A stretch of 64,000 bases of DNA from Brevipalpus yothersi (GCA_003956705.1 QZCP01000255.1:1-64000); one strand, 5' to 3'; counted from the stretch's first letter, positions 25,301-38,393 are shown. Notes: generated by a model from the sequence alone, not told the origin. Translations and numbers: made by a program.

Positions 25301-27692
25301 TGCAGACCATTGGAGTGGAGACATATCCGGGGTCCCGTCAAGTCATGAAGGTAACATAAAATTACCTGCAGGAGGTTTCCAGTCTGATGACACAAACAAC
25401 ATAAACTCTGGTTATTCTGGCAAGAAAGATAATCCAACAGCTGACCAATATTCTGGTAGCGAAAGTCTTGGACCCATAACAATTTCAACGAGACTTGTTT
25501 CTGAGCCTAAATTGACCACTGCATGGCCAAATTCAATTGCTAATAATGGTAGCTTTTCTCCTGCGCAAAATGAGCTTGGTCTTGGAAGTAGTCTCAAAAC
25601 GAATAATTATTCCAACATCTCTTCACCGATGAAATCGGATGGATTGGAAGTAAAGGGTGACCTGAATATGGGTATGGATTGGTTAGAATTGAAGAAAAAA
25701 TTTCAACATATACAGAATCAGAAGATAGAGAAATTGAAAGCCTCTACTGCCTCTCAGAAACATGCTAGTTTGGCAAAAGATGTTAAAAGTTTAAATAAAT
25801 CAATCGATTTGATTGATAATGTTCACCATCTGCTGGATGAATTTTCTGCTCCAATGACGTTAACACCAATTAACTCGGTCACTCTACCAATGTCACATGA
25901 ATCAATAACACAAAATCCAATTTCAGTGGATTCAAATGGAAAGTCAACCATTAAGTTGGATATTGGAGGTATTCTTGATGGATCAAATCCAATTGATAGT
26001 CAGATGGGTGGCTTCAATAGTATATTGAATTCCAGTTTCACACCATCGGTATCCAAAGCAACAGCACCTTTGAAGATAAAAATACCTGGTCAACCTCTAA
26101 TTAAGGTGAATCCTGATGATTTGATGAATAGCTCTGCAAAAATGGATGATCAAGTGAATGAATTAATCAAAGATGGTCTGATACCTAAACCACTCGGCAT
26201 AGGAACAGATATACCAACAAGCTCATCAGGTACAACAAAAAGGAGACCAATTCAAGCGAGGCCACGCAATCTGTTCAATTTATCGGGAATTCTCGATGGG
26301 TCGATTGTCGGTCCTTTTTTGAATCAACTTGCACTTGATAAAATTCCAAACAAAAGACTTAAAGCTGACGGTTTGGTTGCTACATCAAACAGAACAAAAA
26401 TGATGTCCCAATTGAGAATGAGAAATGGTCGCTTTTTCTATCGAGTAAATTCAACAAAGACCGTGACTCGAAACATTTCCTCTGAATTTTCTATCCGTAA
26501 TATAAGAAAATTCAACGATCAGATGTCCAAAAATGACAATTTAGTCACAAAAAATCAAACATCAATTCCAACAGCTTCACCATCAACAGCTTCACCGACC
26601 AAAACTTCATTGAGAACAACAATTTCATCGACCACATCTTCATCAACCACAACCTCATCGACCAAAACTTCACCATCCAAAGCTTCATCATTAACAGCTT
26701 CACGGACTACAGCCACACATTTATCATCAATCACTAAGTCCGAGGTGCTACAAACAACAGCTAATCACACCATCGATCAAGTGACCCGATCTAGCAACGC
26801 TCCTAATTTCACAATATTCGCTCCAATGTTTACTCCAAGGTCTTTGAATCAAGGGAATAAAAATTTCAGTAATAATGGATCTCTTCCATCTCGAATCAAT
26901 GGGAACATGAACCCATCCAAAACATCACATCCAGTATCTGGTGGGCAAAACAGCAAGGCACCAACAACACCCACACCGACATCATTACCAGCGTCAAGAG
27001 CACCACTGACAATTGTGAGAGCGATAAGTTCATCACCAACTACTTTATCGACTTCAGTCCCATTAACTACAACTTATCAAAAAGTATCAACTTCACCATC
27101 AGCAATAATTCCAATGACCATAATAACTTCACCAATTTCGAAAACTTCAACAGCAAGACAGACAACAACAAAAACAACAATAGCAATAGCAGCTCCACCG
27201 ACCATAATATCAACACCAGCATTCACATTATTATCATCAAATATGATCCTCAATAGTATCAGTACATCAGGTCAGGTTAACAGTACAATTAAGATGGAAG
27301 ATGTACCTAGTCATAATCAACAGAAGCAAAGTACCTCAATTAGCTCAGTTAGCAGCGAAAGAGTGCCTGATGAAATTATACGTCGAGTCAATTCATCCAC
27401 AATTGAGACAGAAAATGAGATATCTGAATTTGAAATTGAACAGCCAGATGAAACATTTTCAAATGATCAACAAGAGTTTAGATTTGATGAAGACGATAGT
27501 GTTTCAGATCCTTCATTAGCTGAGCCAGGTGATACTGAATACAACATTTCTCACAGTACCAACACACCTTTGCTTGATATACAGAAACCTGGATCAGATT
27601 TGGATTTCGATACAAACGGTCATCCACCAATATCAACTAGCACATTTTTCATCAAGACATATGATTCAAATAACACGGAAGATGATCGATGA
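16358..27692 (+). CDS. Giant secreted disordered mucin-like protein (about 3,596 aa)
   Basis: Four exons: 16358-16817, 17245-23811, 23875-24435 and 24490-27692. All introns are phase 1, of 427, 63 and 54 bp. The total is 10,791 nt and is open throughout. Residues 1-20 are a signal peptide (MWCLIFFYLFLSTFHHELNG). The rest is dominated by Ser, Thr, Gln, Asn, Gly and Pro with few hydrophobic residues and no recognised fold. Small CxC clusters occur near the N-terminus (SSCRCSDL, CQCSCVSM, CNCAVVC). A 3-residue repeat of xMP/xTP type covers about residues 1360-1478. Two diverged copies of a longer module lie near residues 1554-1705 and 1998-2185. A GQ-rich repeat lies near 2663-2707 and a Thr/Ser/Pro-rich mucin-like block near 3219-3273. 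The C-terminus is acidic. It could be a mucin, a silk-gland or cuticle component, or an adhesive protein; nothing here decides. The second exon start (17245, after GTTACAG) was chosen because it is the only acceptor that keeps phase 1 and the long frame. Confidence 0.7.
20863..21220 (+). repeat. Coding 9-bp tandem repeat (xMP / xTP / xSQ) in the giant protein
   Basis: Each 9-bp unit encodes three residues. It begins as nearly perfect EMP copies and changes gradually to DTP, QTP/QMP, and finally to SQx units. The left end is the most homogeneous. Confidence 0.85.
24892..25023 (+). repeat. Coding 12-bp GQ-type tandem repeat in the giant protein
   Basis: Units of four residues built on G-Q-x-x (GQLP, GQAP, GQFH, GQFS, GQSS, and so on) repeat about ten times, with Gly often followed by Gln or Glu. 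Confidence 0.75.
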
Positions 27693-28887
27693 ATTTCGAT
27701 GAAGGTTAGGAAGTAGAAAGTCATCAAATCAGCTGGGTGAAAATAATCAGTCCATCAAAATTCTGCAAAGGAGCTGCTACTTTAGAACTCGAATCGGAAA
27801 CTAATCGAAATCCTGAGAGAGAGCAAATCCAGCCAGAATGATGATGCACAGTTCTGATTCAATTGATTAACCATCTAAAGAGATGGTTGCGATGCCACCT
27901 TTTTGTCTTATATCACCTAGCTCCAAACAAAATTCAAGCAGGCAGTGATGAGTTACTATTTTTTTCCTACTTTTTCACTATCAAATGATGGACATGGTTT
28001 CCAGCTATCTACTGGTGGACATCTTCATGACTATAATCTGTGGTGATTGTTTTTCTAACTTAACAGCTTGGGTTGTTAAAATTCGTGGCTCAAATTCTCA
28101 TCAGAACTTAGGGTTCTGAACTCAAGTCTCTTCGATAGAAGAATTAGCCAAGAGTTCAAATTTAATACCTTGTAGGATCAATTTCTGGTCAGTCATTAAG
28201 TTCTCTACAGAAAATATTTGGCCATTTCAGCTTACCTCAATTGCGAGTGATACAAACAAATAGAAATAATCTTGAGTGATCAAGAGTATCATTCAGGTCT
28301 TATAATGTTCTCACCTCCATTTCATCCTCATTACTGTATCAATCTCATGCATAACAAAGTGTCGCAAAATTGCCACTACAAACGGATAATTGATTAATGG
28401 AACAATTCATGCACTCACAGGCAGTCAATCTTCTGGAAAAATTTATCTATTCAAGAAAATTTCTCTTCACTATGCTCGAGATGATAAAAAAAAATTCTCA
28501 CCAATTTCCACTTTAATAAGCCGAAAATGATCTTCAATTGAAAGAGGGAAAATTTTCTCGGAGTCATATTGTGTAAGCTTGTGAAGTGAATTGAGCTTTC
28601 AAAAGTTTTCCATTATCCTCATAAAGTGGAAAAAAAAGTTGATCGCCTCTGAATTTTTTATAGTGTATATTATGAGCTTTTAGTATAACAAATCACTAAG
28701 AATAAAGTTACTGTAAAACTTTTCGTGATATAATCTTCTAAGAACCATAAAGCACGCTATCACCTCTTTGCAAGAAAAATAGGTCCTGTATCGATTGAGA
28801 AGTCACAAGTACAGATAAAGTGGCTAATAGCCATCAGTTTTTTGAGGAGTTAGAATTAAGGTGGGCAGAAAAGATGCTGCCTGAGAA
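27693..28887. other. Intergenic, nothing recognised
   Basis: AT-rich spacer between the giant gene and the second chemoreceptor. No credible frame. Confidence 0.4.
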
Positions 28888-30145
28888 ATGGCACCCAAGC
28901 TGACGAATACTGAGACTTTACGGAAATATTTGGAATCACAATTAGTGTATTTATCATATCTTCAGCCAAATGGTATTCTCAGTTCAAACAAAAAGTGTTT
29001 GATTTACTTTCTCCTAGTGAGTCAACTGTACATAACTGTAAGATTCTTGGTCATACTCGCTCTGGATCCAAGTGATCCTCTTCTCAACTATATTGTTGAC
29101 CAGAATGCTCATCTGGGTCGTGCAAGAAACTATTTCCACACGGTTGGCCTTACATGGGTGGTTGCTTCCAATTATGCTGGATGGATGATCAAGCAGAGTC
29201 AGAATGACCTATCGCGACAACGATGGACGGGAGTCTCACGAGCCTTGGACACATATCGTTTTCATGGTTATGGAGGTTTTCGTGGACCAGTGAAATTTGG
29301 CATTATTTTTGGTCGTATTTTTCATGTGTCAGCAGCTATAACATCGTTTTTATATGTTGTTCCATTCTTCTTTTGGGCTGAGCATCAGTATTGGGGGTTC
29401 GGTCTTGCTATTGCATTCCATCAAGCTCTCTGTGGATCCATGGTTGCATCATGGAATATGGTTCCTCTGTACTGTCTCCACATGTATCTATTTGCTCGAG
29501 TATATAAATTTCGAGTGAAAGATTTGACACTGATTGGAAATGAAAATTTCGATTTGGTTCTCATGAAATGGACAAAAACAATCCAAGAATTGAAAGATGT
29601 TTACAATTTCTATCAGCCAAGTAATGAATGTGCATTTTGTTCAACTTTTTTGGCCCAGATATTGATTGTCTACTTCGTTTTTTTCGCTGACATATCGGAG
29701 AGTTTCAAAATTGTCTTTGGTCTATATTTCGTCTTGAATCATGTTGCTGGACAATCGATTCATTTCTTTTTCAGTGCGTATACTCAAAACAAGGTAAAGA
29801 CAAATTAATTGGTTGATTACGTACGCACGATGGTTCCATTTTTCAAATTATATCACCATTTTCATAGATAACATACCATGCGAAGAAAATTTTGGGCTCC
29901 AATCCAAAGAATCTATTAGCATGGAAGAATCAATTCAAGCAACTTCTATACGTTGAGTCAATAGAAGGCCGGTATTTTTTCCATGTTTTAGCATCGATTA
30001 ATTACTCTTCCTTTCATTTTGTATTGGTAAGTGGAATTGTTAACTTTCCTCAAGCCATCAATCTAATACAAGTGTTTTCTGTGTGTAGTGTCTTTTAGAA
30101 ACTGGATCTTTCATTCTGCTGATGCTTGCAAATATGAATCGCTGA
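28888..30145 (+). CDS. 7TM chemoreceptor, gustatory receptor-like, copy 2
   Basis: Three exons: 28888-29793 (906 nt), 29868-30026 (159 nt) and 30089-30145 (57 nt), both introns phase 0, giving 373 residues. It shares YLSYLQPNG, DQNAHLGRARNYF, FFFWAEHQYW, ASWNMVPLYCLHMY, LAQILIVYFVFF and CLLETGSFILLMLANM with the other two copies. Exon 1 has exactly the length of exon 1 in copy 3. Seven hydrophobic segments are visible. Expected role: ligand-gated chemosensory channel in the plasma membrane. It is intact. The start ATG follows a short out-of-frame upstream ATG at 28873. Confidence 0.85.
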
Positions 30146-32101
30146 TAAATGGTTGAAAAAAGTGCAGCATTGTGTTCTAGCAATTCACCTGGCTAGCCAT
30201 TCTGCGGAATTTTGTTCTATTAAAAATGAATCCCTGCTCTCTCTCTTTGCTATGAAGGTGGAATATAATCAAAGATTCTTGATAAAAGCTCAGAAACCTG
30301 GTAATTCTCTACATAAAATAGAAGCCAATCGTTATATTCCCCATAATTCGTGGACGTGCTTAAGGAACGCTGTCCTTAGATATCATGTCAAGAAATGATA
30401 TACAAAATCACATTAACAGAGTTATTCTCTGAGTGCTTTGGGAGCATTTTGGTTATCTACAATTTTGTGAAAAGATGTTGCGTGAAAAATTGAATTATGG
30501 TGGTAATAGTTTGTACAGTAGATATTAGTATGATCAATATGCATACATTTTACATGAATTGTCTCAGTTTGAGAAGACATTTGAATAAAAAATGTAAATA
30601 TTCATAGAAATTTTATGATCACAGGGAAGTTTATTCTAATTTAAAAGTGCAATCTTCAGAATCGTGATGCTTTTTATTTGACTGGCTTCTATTACGATTG
30701 CCTGATCATTTGAAGGTTTATATCGATTAAAATTTTTCCACACGTCAAATTTTATTCGAGTTCATAAAAATACTATTTTGATGATCAAAGTTATAGTTTA
30801 TAGAAATCAAGAAGGCTAATAAATAAGTAATTACTCTGGAATGAATTGATCTCTTTGTGTCTTTGACACTTTCTAGTAATCTTAAGTCGAGAGCTACAAT
30901 TCAAAAAGGAGATATTTTTTCAGTAAACTTTGATCATTTCTAACTATTTACCTTTCAGAATTGTCTCATAAGTTTTCAGGCTTGACATAAGGTCGAAAAA
31001 TAGCTTCCGAAGTTGGAAAAGATATGAGCTGATGATGATCTGGTCGAGAGACAAGTAATCAATCACCCTCCAGAGCAATTACTTCGTACTCAAACTCATT
31101 AAACAATTAGAACTTGTTCTGAACTATGTTTCTTCCCTTGTATCACTCAATGATGGAATTGAGGATCTCTTTGACTCTGGTTAGTCAAGCGATCAGGATT
31201 AGTTCGATGATTAATTACTAGAGCAATTGTTTGAAAAATTCCAACTCTGAGTAAAGGGATCACAGAAATCATAAAGTAGACATTGAATGAGTTCAAAAGA
31301 GGAAGAGAGAGCAACCATCACATATAGTGATTATATCGTTATATGGTGTTATTGGTTAGAGTTATTGGGCAAACTATTTTCTCTGTCAACTGAAATTAGT
31401 GGGAAGACATTGCACAGAGAGTTGCCACATTATTTATAGTTTTCTAAGCAAAAATGTTAAGCTGATCAATATGTATACATTTTACATGATCTTTCTCTGT
31501 TTGACGAGTTATTTGACTGCTAAATGTAGAATTGTATAAAATTTTTATCTTGATCGATTTTATATCAATTTCACTTCGATTTGAGAAGAGAACTGCTCAA
31601 TCATGATAATCTTCCATTCGTCAAGCTTTTTGTTTGATTATTTACTCATCTATTTTGATCGATACCCTCATGAGCTTAGGAGATTGGATTGCATCAATTG
31701 AGCTCGAGTACACTATCAAACCTCTATGATTTGAAGGTTATCAGAATATTTGTGCTGAAAGTTCACTAAGACATTGCAGTCCAAATCAGTATCGTTTCTC
31801 TATTGTTAGATTTGAAATATTTCATTTCTAGGGTGATGAAATGGTTGATTGATTGAATTATTCAAGTGAATACTCTGATATTTTCTAACTTCCAAGTGAG
31901 CTTCTACCAAGTTTGAAAATGGATTAATGAACTGATGAGTTTTTAGCGTGTCGATAACGAGATGAAGTTTGATCTGGTTATGAGATTTAAATTGTGAAGT
32001 GATTGAGCTCCATAATCAATCTTGTAGAAAAAGTAGAGCGTTAACAACTTGTATCATTTCCTCGCTTTTTCTGGTTCTTAGAGTACTATTATCATTATTT
32101 G
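30146..32101. other. Intergenic between chemoreceptor copies 2 and 3, with a diverged repeat
   Basis: There is no gene. A segment near 30525-30640 (GATCAATATG then ACATTTTACATGA) recurs in diverged form near 31465-31570. This fits duplication of the flanks along with the receptor genes. Confidence 0.45.
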
Positions 32102-33358
32102 ATGAAGCGTTTTGATGATAACTTCGTACCTCTACGTGAATATCTTGAGAGACAATGTATTTATCTTTCATATCTGCAGCCTAATGGTAAACTCACTTAT
32201 CAACAGAAAGTAATATCAACAGCCCTACATGTGAGTCAAATTGCGATTGTCGTAAGACTGGTTATTCTATTGACAGTGAAGCCGGGTGACCCAATTCTGT
32301 ACTATGTTGCTGATCAAAGCGTTAATGCTGGAATAGCTCGTGAATATCTCTATTTAGTGGTCCTCATTTGGACTGTATTTTCTAATTTGAGTGGTTTGTA
32401 TCTCAGATTGTCTGAGCATACACTTTCCAGACAAAAATGGATTGGAATATCTGAACTTCTTTACACGTATTGCTTCCATGGTGAGGGTGGTTTTGAGATT
32501 CCTGTCAAGGTTGGAATATTCTTGGGAAATCTTTTCTTCTATTCCGCAGCCTCCATTTCGTTCCTATACGAAATACCTTTCTTCTTCTGGGCTCCAAAGA
32601 GATATTGGCCCTTCGGTGTCATCATGGCCACCCACTTGTCAGTATCAGGTGCTCTTGTTGCTTCATGGAATATGATTCCTCTATTTTGTCTTCATATGTA
32701 CGCTCTTGGTCGATTGTATGAGATCAAAGCTAGTAAAATACACACAGTTATCAAGAAAAATTTCAGTGAATCTTTGATTGAATGGATAGCAATGTTGATA
32801 GAAGTGAAGAATGTGTACAGTTTTTATGAGCCAAGCAATCGGAACGCCTTCGTCTCGACATTTATTGGTCAGGTTTTGATAGTGTATTTTGTCTTCTTTT
32901 CGAACACATCACCAACATTCAAAACTGTTTTCAGCTTCTACTTCATTCTCAATCTAATTGCTGGTCAATCAGTACACTTCTTCATAAGCAATTACACCCA
33001 GAAAAAAGTGAGTTCATCAATTTGAGAACTGAAAATTCTATAAATGAGATTATCTCTCCAAGAACAGATCGATAGTTTCATAAAATGTGTCCTAAAAAGC
33101 TCAGATGGAGAGGATCTTGATTGGCAAGAGAGAATTAAACTCCTGACATATGTTGAATACTGTTGGAATCACAATTTTTTCACTGTTCTCTCAGCCTTGA
33201 ATTACTCATCACGTAATTTTATTATTGTAAGTACGAATAGTCAACATTCAGGAGGCATTTATTACATGCATTATATTGCAACAATTGTTTTACAGTGTCT
33301 TCTTGAAACTGGATCTTTTCTGATGCTGATGATCGCGAACATGAATCAACAAAGGTAA
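32102..33358 (+). CDS. 7TM chemoreceptor, gustatory receptor-like, copy 3
   Basis: Three exons: 32102-33007 (906 nt), 33068-33226 (159 nt) and 33296-33358 (63 nt), both introns phase 0, giving 375 residues. N-terminus MKRFDDNFVPLREYL, then YLSYLQPNGKL. Core motifs are FFFWAPKRYWPFG, ASWNMIPLFCLHMY and FIGQVLIVYFVFF. The C-terminus is CLLETGSFLMLMIANMNQQR. It is intact and closest in layout to copy 2. The acceptor of exon 2 (CCAAGAACAG) is weak in pyrimidines but gives exactly the same exon length as the paralogues. Confidence 0.85.
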
Positions 33359-35050
33359 CAAATGCAGATCTCTTTGGACATATTTTTTTTGCCATGATGA
33401 TAACCATCTGGACAGTTGACTGTTGATCGCTCAGATATTAACAAAGTTCCCTTGAGACATACAGATTTGTAGATATTCAGATCTAGATATTCATTTCAAA
33501 TGGAAGAATAGTTCATCGGTACTGATTTATGAACTAATGAAAACGAGTGGAATGTATTCACAATGTGTAGTATTCAAAATCTTCGAATAAAATATCCTCT
33601 CCGCAATCCTGATTGATATTTATCCCATATTCAAGCAATCTCGAACGTTCCCGGACGCTTGACCCGAAATATCAACGGTGAAAAAAGGGTTGAATAAATT
33701 AGCTATTAGCTATTAGAAATGACAATTTTCCTATCATCTGTTATTTTCAGATTTGTTTCAATAAACTTTCTACTCCGAGAGCCCTCAGCCAAAAGAAGTG
33801 AAGAATGAATAAAAATTGAATTCATTCTACTATGACTTAACGCTAGGTGATAATCTTAGTGGGAAGTGAAGAGATTCTATCAGAAAGTTTGATTATTTGA
33901 TTATTAAAAGTCAGCTAATCTGCTCAGAGATTCCAAAATTTTTCATTTTGTTCAGGAGAAGATCCAACAAAGCTCCCACAAGTTGACAACTAATCTAGGC
34001 TCGAGAACTGGGAAAATGAGTTGAATATTACTATCAATACTATGACAGCAAGCAGTGATTGATTTGGATGAACAATCCCAATTTCCGTGCATCTCTACGA
34101 CTACTTTGAACTCGGCTTTGATCACGGAAACGTCTTCTTGATCCATCTTATGATCTGTCTCTCGATCGTTCTGATGACCGATCTTCCGATCTGTCACGAG
34201 ATCGATCTCTACTCATCAGTGGAAAATTAAATCAATAATTCGAATGTTGGGCTAAAGAAAAAATTCTCTCACATTGCAATATTCGGAAAAATAACGAATA
34301 AGCGATTGTGATGAAAGTTCATTGGGAATCAGTGATAAAAATTGTTGATTCTTTTTTCTCATCTCAATAAGCAAAAGTAAGCAGATTCAGCATTGATTAC
34401 AAGCTAGGAAGTACACCTTGATTCTTGGCTCCATGTTGATTGAATATTGTTCACACCAGCTCGAGCTCAATAAATGTTGAGATAGGATTCAAATCCAAAG
34501 CTCTTATCAATAGTATGGCATTATCAGTTTCCTCTATTACAATTCGGTGATCATGATTACCATTCGTGAGTTGTACTTTGCATGAACTAGCTTGAACTTG
34601 AGTCGGGATCTTATAACTATCGTAGATCTCACAACCTTGCTAGTAAGCCCAGCGACCATGATGGATAATTTCGTGAGATAGATCAAGATAGTCCTTTGGA
34701 AAGAAACGTGACTTATTCTCTGTTAATCTCTCTACTATTATCAAAATCTAGTCATATTTCATTCGAAGCGACATCTTATCTACTTTGATTTACTAAGCAG
34801 TTGATGCATAGAGTCAATCGTCATGATTTGAATTGACTCTTCTACATGATCATTTTTTTCTGATGGCTCAAAGTCCGTCATATCTCTCGCCACCTTGGCT
34901 TCTATTGGGGAAACTCACCGAGAAAAATTTGATTGATAATGTTTTATTTTCTTCAAAGTTTTCCAGATCCCTTTTTCTTCTTTGGAAATAAAAATTTTCT
35001 CGGAAGAATTCAGTTGCCAGCTGATCTCAAATATCTGCTCTCCACAACTC
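33359..35050. other. Intergenic; includes an RS-repeat-like remnant
   Basis: No confident gene. On the minus strand, from an ATG at 34216-34214, about 22 codons read as Ser-Arg-Asp-Arg-Ser repeats before a TAA at 34150-34148. More Arg/Ser-rich codons lie beyond it. This looks like a decayed RS-domain fragment. The start of the left segmental duplication unit lies near 34900. Confidence 0.4.
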
Positions 35051-35527
35051 TCATGGTAAACATTCAATCAGGTCGGCTATGAATTCTGAAAATGAATTCA
35101 GAATGATTGATGAGTGAAGCTATATCATCTCAGAACATTCAGTCAATTTTGTGAAACTTACTTCTTCCTACCGACATTTGAAGGTTGAAGAAATTCGAAA
35201 ATAGAATAGTCGGAGTATCGAGACCAAAACTCAAGAGAGACGTTCCAAAATCAGGATCGGCCAAAAGCTCTGCAAAAACAACATTATTGTGAAGTTAAGG
35301 TGAATTTCTCAAGAGAATTTTGGGCAATTGGAAATGAACTTACTTCCAATGTTTTCTAATGATGCATCAAAAAGAGTCTTAACTGCATCGCTCACACAGC
35401 TCATCAAGCTTGTCGATCTTCCAATAACTTCCCCTCGCTCTGATGAATGAGGAGATGGACTAACAAAATCGACAGTACAGACAAGTAATATCAGCAAAAA
35501 CATAGAAAGCTCTCTTGTGATCCTCAT
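35051..35527 (-). CDS. Small secreted two-cysteine protein, copy 1 (108 aa)
   Basis: Three exons: 35527-35344 (184 nt), 35269-35162 (108 nt) and 35085-35051 (35 nt), both introns phase 1 with good GTAAGT donors. Residues 1-25 are a signal peptide (ELSMFLLILLVCTVDFVSPS). The mature protein has conserved Cys in LMSCVSDAVK and a terminal IECLP, which could form one disulfide. The middle is amphipathic helix-like. The paralogue at 38394-38883 has the same exon sizes and cysteines. No known family is recognised; a small secreted effector or gland peptide is a guess. Confidence 0.65.
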
Positions 35528-37511
35528 GGTGGTGGAGAAAGCTCTGAGTCAATTTTGCTTGGAAAGAATGGAAGGATTACTAGAGCATTCTATTATAATC
35601 TATGCAGTTCACTCTCATTACTTTTTCAAACATCTGTGGAAGTTTTTAGAGCACATTTGAATACTACTCATGTGGCAAACTAGGATGATTATCTGTTTCC
35701 CTCACTAATGCTTATTTTGTTCAACAGAAATCTACCATTATGATGAAATCACACTGACAAGATGTGATCTTTCAATCTGATGATCCAATTTCAAGTTCCA
35801 ATTTGTAATCAAGTGGAAGAGTGTTGGCAATCATCCATGCTCACACTCCAGTTGGAGGAAGACTCAATAGTTCATTTGCAGAGGACTGGATTAGCGTGAA
35901 ATCTAGTCAGAAGATAATGGGCACTCAACAGCTTTTATCTAAATTTTTGATGATTCTAGCTGAACTGTTTGACACTAAATTGAAATAATTCTATTCTCAT
36001 TTTATATGCTATAAACATTATGAGAGATTGGAGAAAGTGCTCGGTTCGTGGTGCAACACGATCAAAACCATTCATAGTAGCGTGAAGCTATGAATTGAAA
36101 AAATTCCCTTCAATCTTCTCTTTGTGTTTAGATATCTTTATGAGCCATATCATCCTATGTATTTTAAGTCGTTATTCAGATTTATGCAAGAATTTGGACG
36201 ATATCTCGTGTGGTTTACGAGTAATGAGTGAAATGCCTATTTCAGTGCTAGCGAAAAAACTGATCATCTCGAAATGAAGACATGTTCTATCACTTTTCAG
36301 GGAAAAAGATAAATACTCTCTTGAAGTACAGTGTGGAGTCAGGGAGAGCTTTTTAATGAGATATGTTTCAGGTTAGTAGCATGAGATTCCAAGGTGCTAG
36401 CCAGAATTAGCAGTTCAAAATATCTTCACCTCCCAGGAACAAATTTTAAGAATTTTTTGATAGCGTATTTCTTTTGAGGTCAGCAAGGTCTATCAGTCAA
36501 TGGATCTTCATTAAAATCAAAAATATTAGGCTAAAATGGGAAACCTCCTTTGCACTCAAATTGGACAATTTTGTTGAGAATGGGCTTGGCAAAAGACAGC
36601 CTCTCTATTTTCATGGCTGAGTGGTTGAAAAATTCGCTGATAAATCAATCGTGGCTATTTGTTGTACCACTATCCATATTCATCATTAGGAAGTGATAGA
36701 AAAATTTTTCCCCTGCTCACTGAGCAAATGATAACTTTCCACTATTTGATTGTATTCTAGGAAAACAGCTCATACGGGAAACGTTTGTGTGGATCCTATT
36801 CACCTTGGCAAAGGTAAAGTGTCAGCTCTCCTCGAGTATCTCTTTGAATATGCTGCTGAAAACAGATTCATGAGAATTGAATCAGGCCTACTTAAGTGGA
36901 ATGAACCTTAAATCAAACTTTAAGCTTTTGGGGTAGTTTATTTGTACGAGACTCGAGGCAGAGTAGAATATCGAATAGATTTCAAGAATATCAAGAAAGC
37001 AGGTGCAAAACCGCCAAGGTTCGTCCAACTTATTGATGCGTTTTGTGGATTTGTGATCAGTGATCATCGTGCTAATATTGCATATAGGGCACACGGAATG
37101 ATGTTTCACACAGTTAGATGAATACAACTTAATCGGTGCTGAGAGGTTTATCACCTTGAGAAAAGTAGGTCAACGGTAATTCAGTCTTACACTAATCACT
37201 TTCAAGATATTGTATTTGTAAAGAGACAAGTGTCCCACTTAATAGTAATTGAGATGATTTCAGCTACGTTGCACCTCAGGAACTTTATTAAATACATGTT
37301 GAGAGAGTTCTAGCACTGCCTAAAAGAGAGTCAATCAAGAAGAATTCATTCTTTTCCAAGTTCAGTTGGCCAAGATTCCATTTGACTAGAGATCATGCCA
37401 AAAATTCAAAGGACGTTGGAATGTAAAGGGAAGCATGGGTCCATATTCATATTAATAAATTAACTGATCCCCATTGGAATCCAAAAAAATTCATGATCGA
37501 AGAGCAATTCA
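35528..37511. other. Left unit of a segmental duplication, non-coding part
   Basis: Sequence just upstream of the small secreted gene (from about 35528) matches that at 38884 onward. The part from about 37070 matches that from about 40030 onward, including a cubilin-type AATAAA at 37289-37284 on the minus strand. Between about 35900 and 36900 the left unit has DNA with no evident counterpart. Frames in it are short and not conserved in the right unit. Confidence 0.5.
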
Positions 37512-37606
37512 TTAAGTTTCGAGAGGCGGAAGACGATCAATCAGGGCATCAGGTGTTTCTCCGTAAACTCTAATAGGATCCATTTGTATGATGGTATTCC
37601 TTGGAC
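37512..37606 (-). pseudogene. Duplicated fragment of the last cubilin exon
   Basis: About 90 of the 101 bp of the final cubilin exon (40586-40486) are present almost unchanged, including the stop codon and the 3' UTR below it. Similarity stops near 37606 at TTGGACT, just before the splice acceptor. The copy therefore lacks an acceptor and upstream exons, and is a by-product of the segmental duplication. Confidence 0.8.
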
Positions 37607-38393
37607 TATGTTATTATAAGCCCGTTTGTCTATCCTTATAGGGAGCATACAGCCAGATAAGCTGATATATCTTCCCTCTTATACTCCAAAATTTACTGAA
37701 AAGAAAAAGAGCTGAGAGGCTGAGAAAAAAATCTACTCCAAGCCACACTCATTCGAAAATTGATTAGATAAGAAACTAATATTTAGGGCCCAAATCAAAT
37801 ATTACAATTAATTCACGCAGGAAAAGTTCCAGTTTAATGGCAAGGGAACAACTGGAAGAAGTGCTGGGACCAGATCCATCGGTTTGTATTGGCTAACGAG
37901 CCCGCTCAGACAGCCCACTCGAAGCGGCAGCTAGTTTATATACGTTCATAAATATTCCATCAAATCTGAAAAAATTTATATCACTCACGTCCTCCATTGA
38001 TCTCTCTGCTATTATCGATTGTTGATCATCTTTCGCTTTCAGCAGATTTCGAATTATCGTGTGTTATACTTTGATTTACCCAACAGATGATTCATTGAAG
38101 CAACTTGGAGCATTTCTCTACACAATTCCAGAGAACGGAAGACTACAATCGTACTCATGCAGAAGTTTTTGAACACCTCTGTTAATAGTGAGAGGAAAAT
38201 TTCCCAGATAAGGTGACAGATATGATCATTTAGCTAAAGTTTAATTGGTGGAGTTCATCAAGTAGCATTTGATTGGAATCATCGGATTTACTCCAAAGTT
38301 CTTTTCAGGTTCCTTCTTTTATCTTTAGACATGACAAATTTCTCGGAAGAATTCAGGTGCCAGTCAATCACAAAAATCGGCTCTTCACAATTT

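Noticed and set aside
36888..37154. Minus-strand 88-codon frame with CPICNIS in the left duplication unit
   Set aside because: In the right unit the matching sequence near 40020-40150 carries a 3-nt indel and the frame goes on into unrelated residues. There is no start context or splice support, so it is likely chance.
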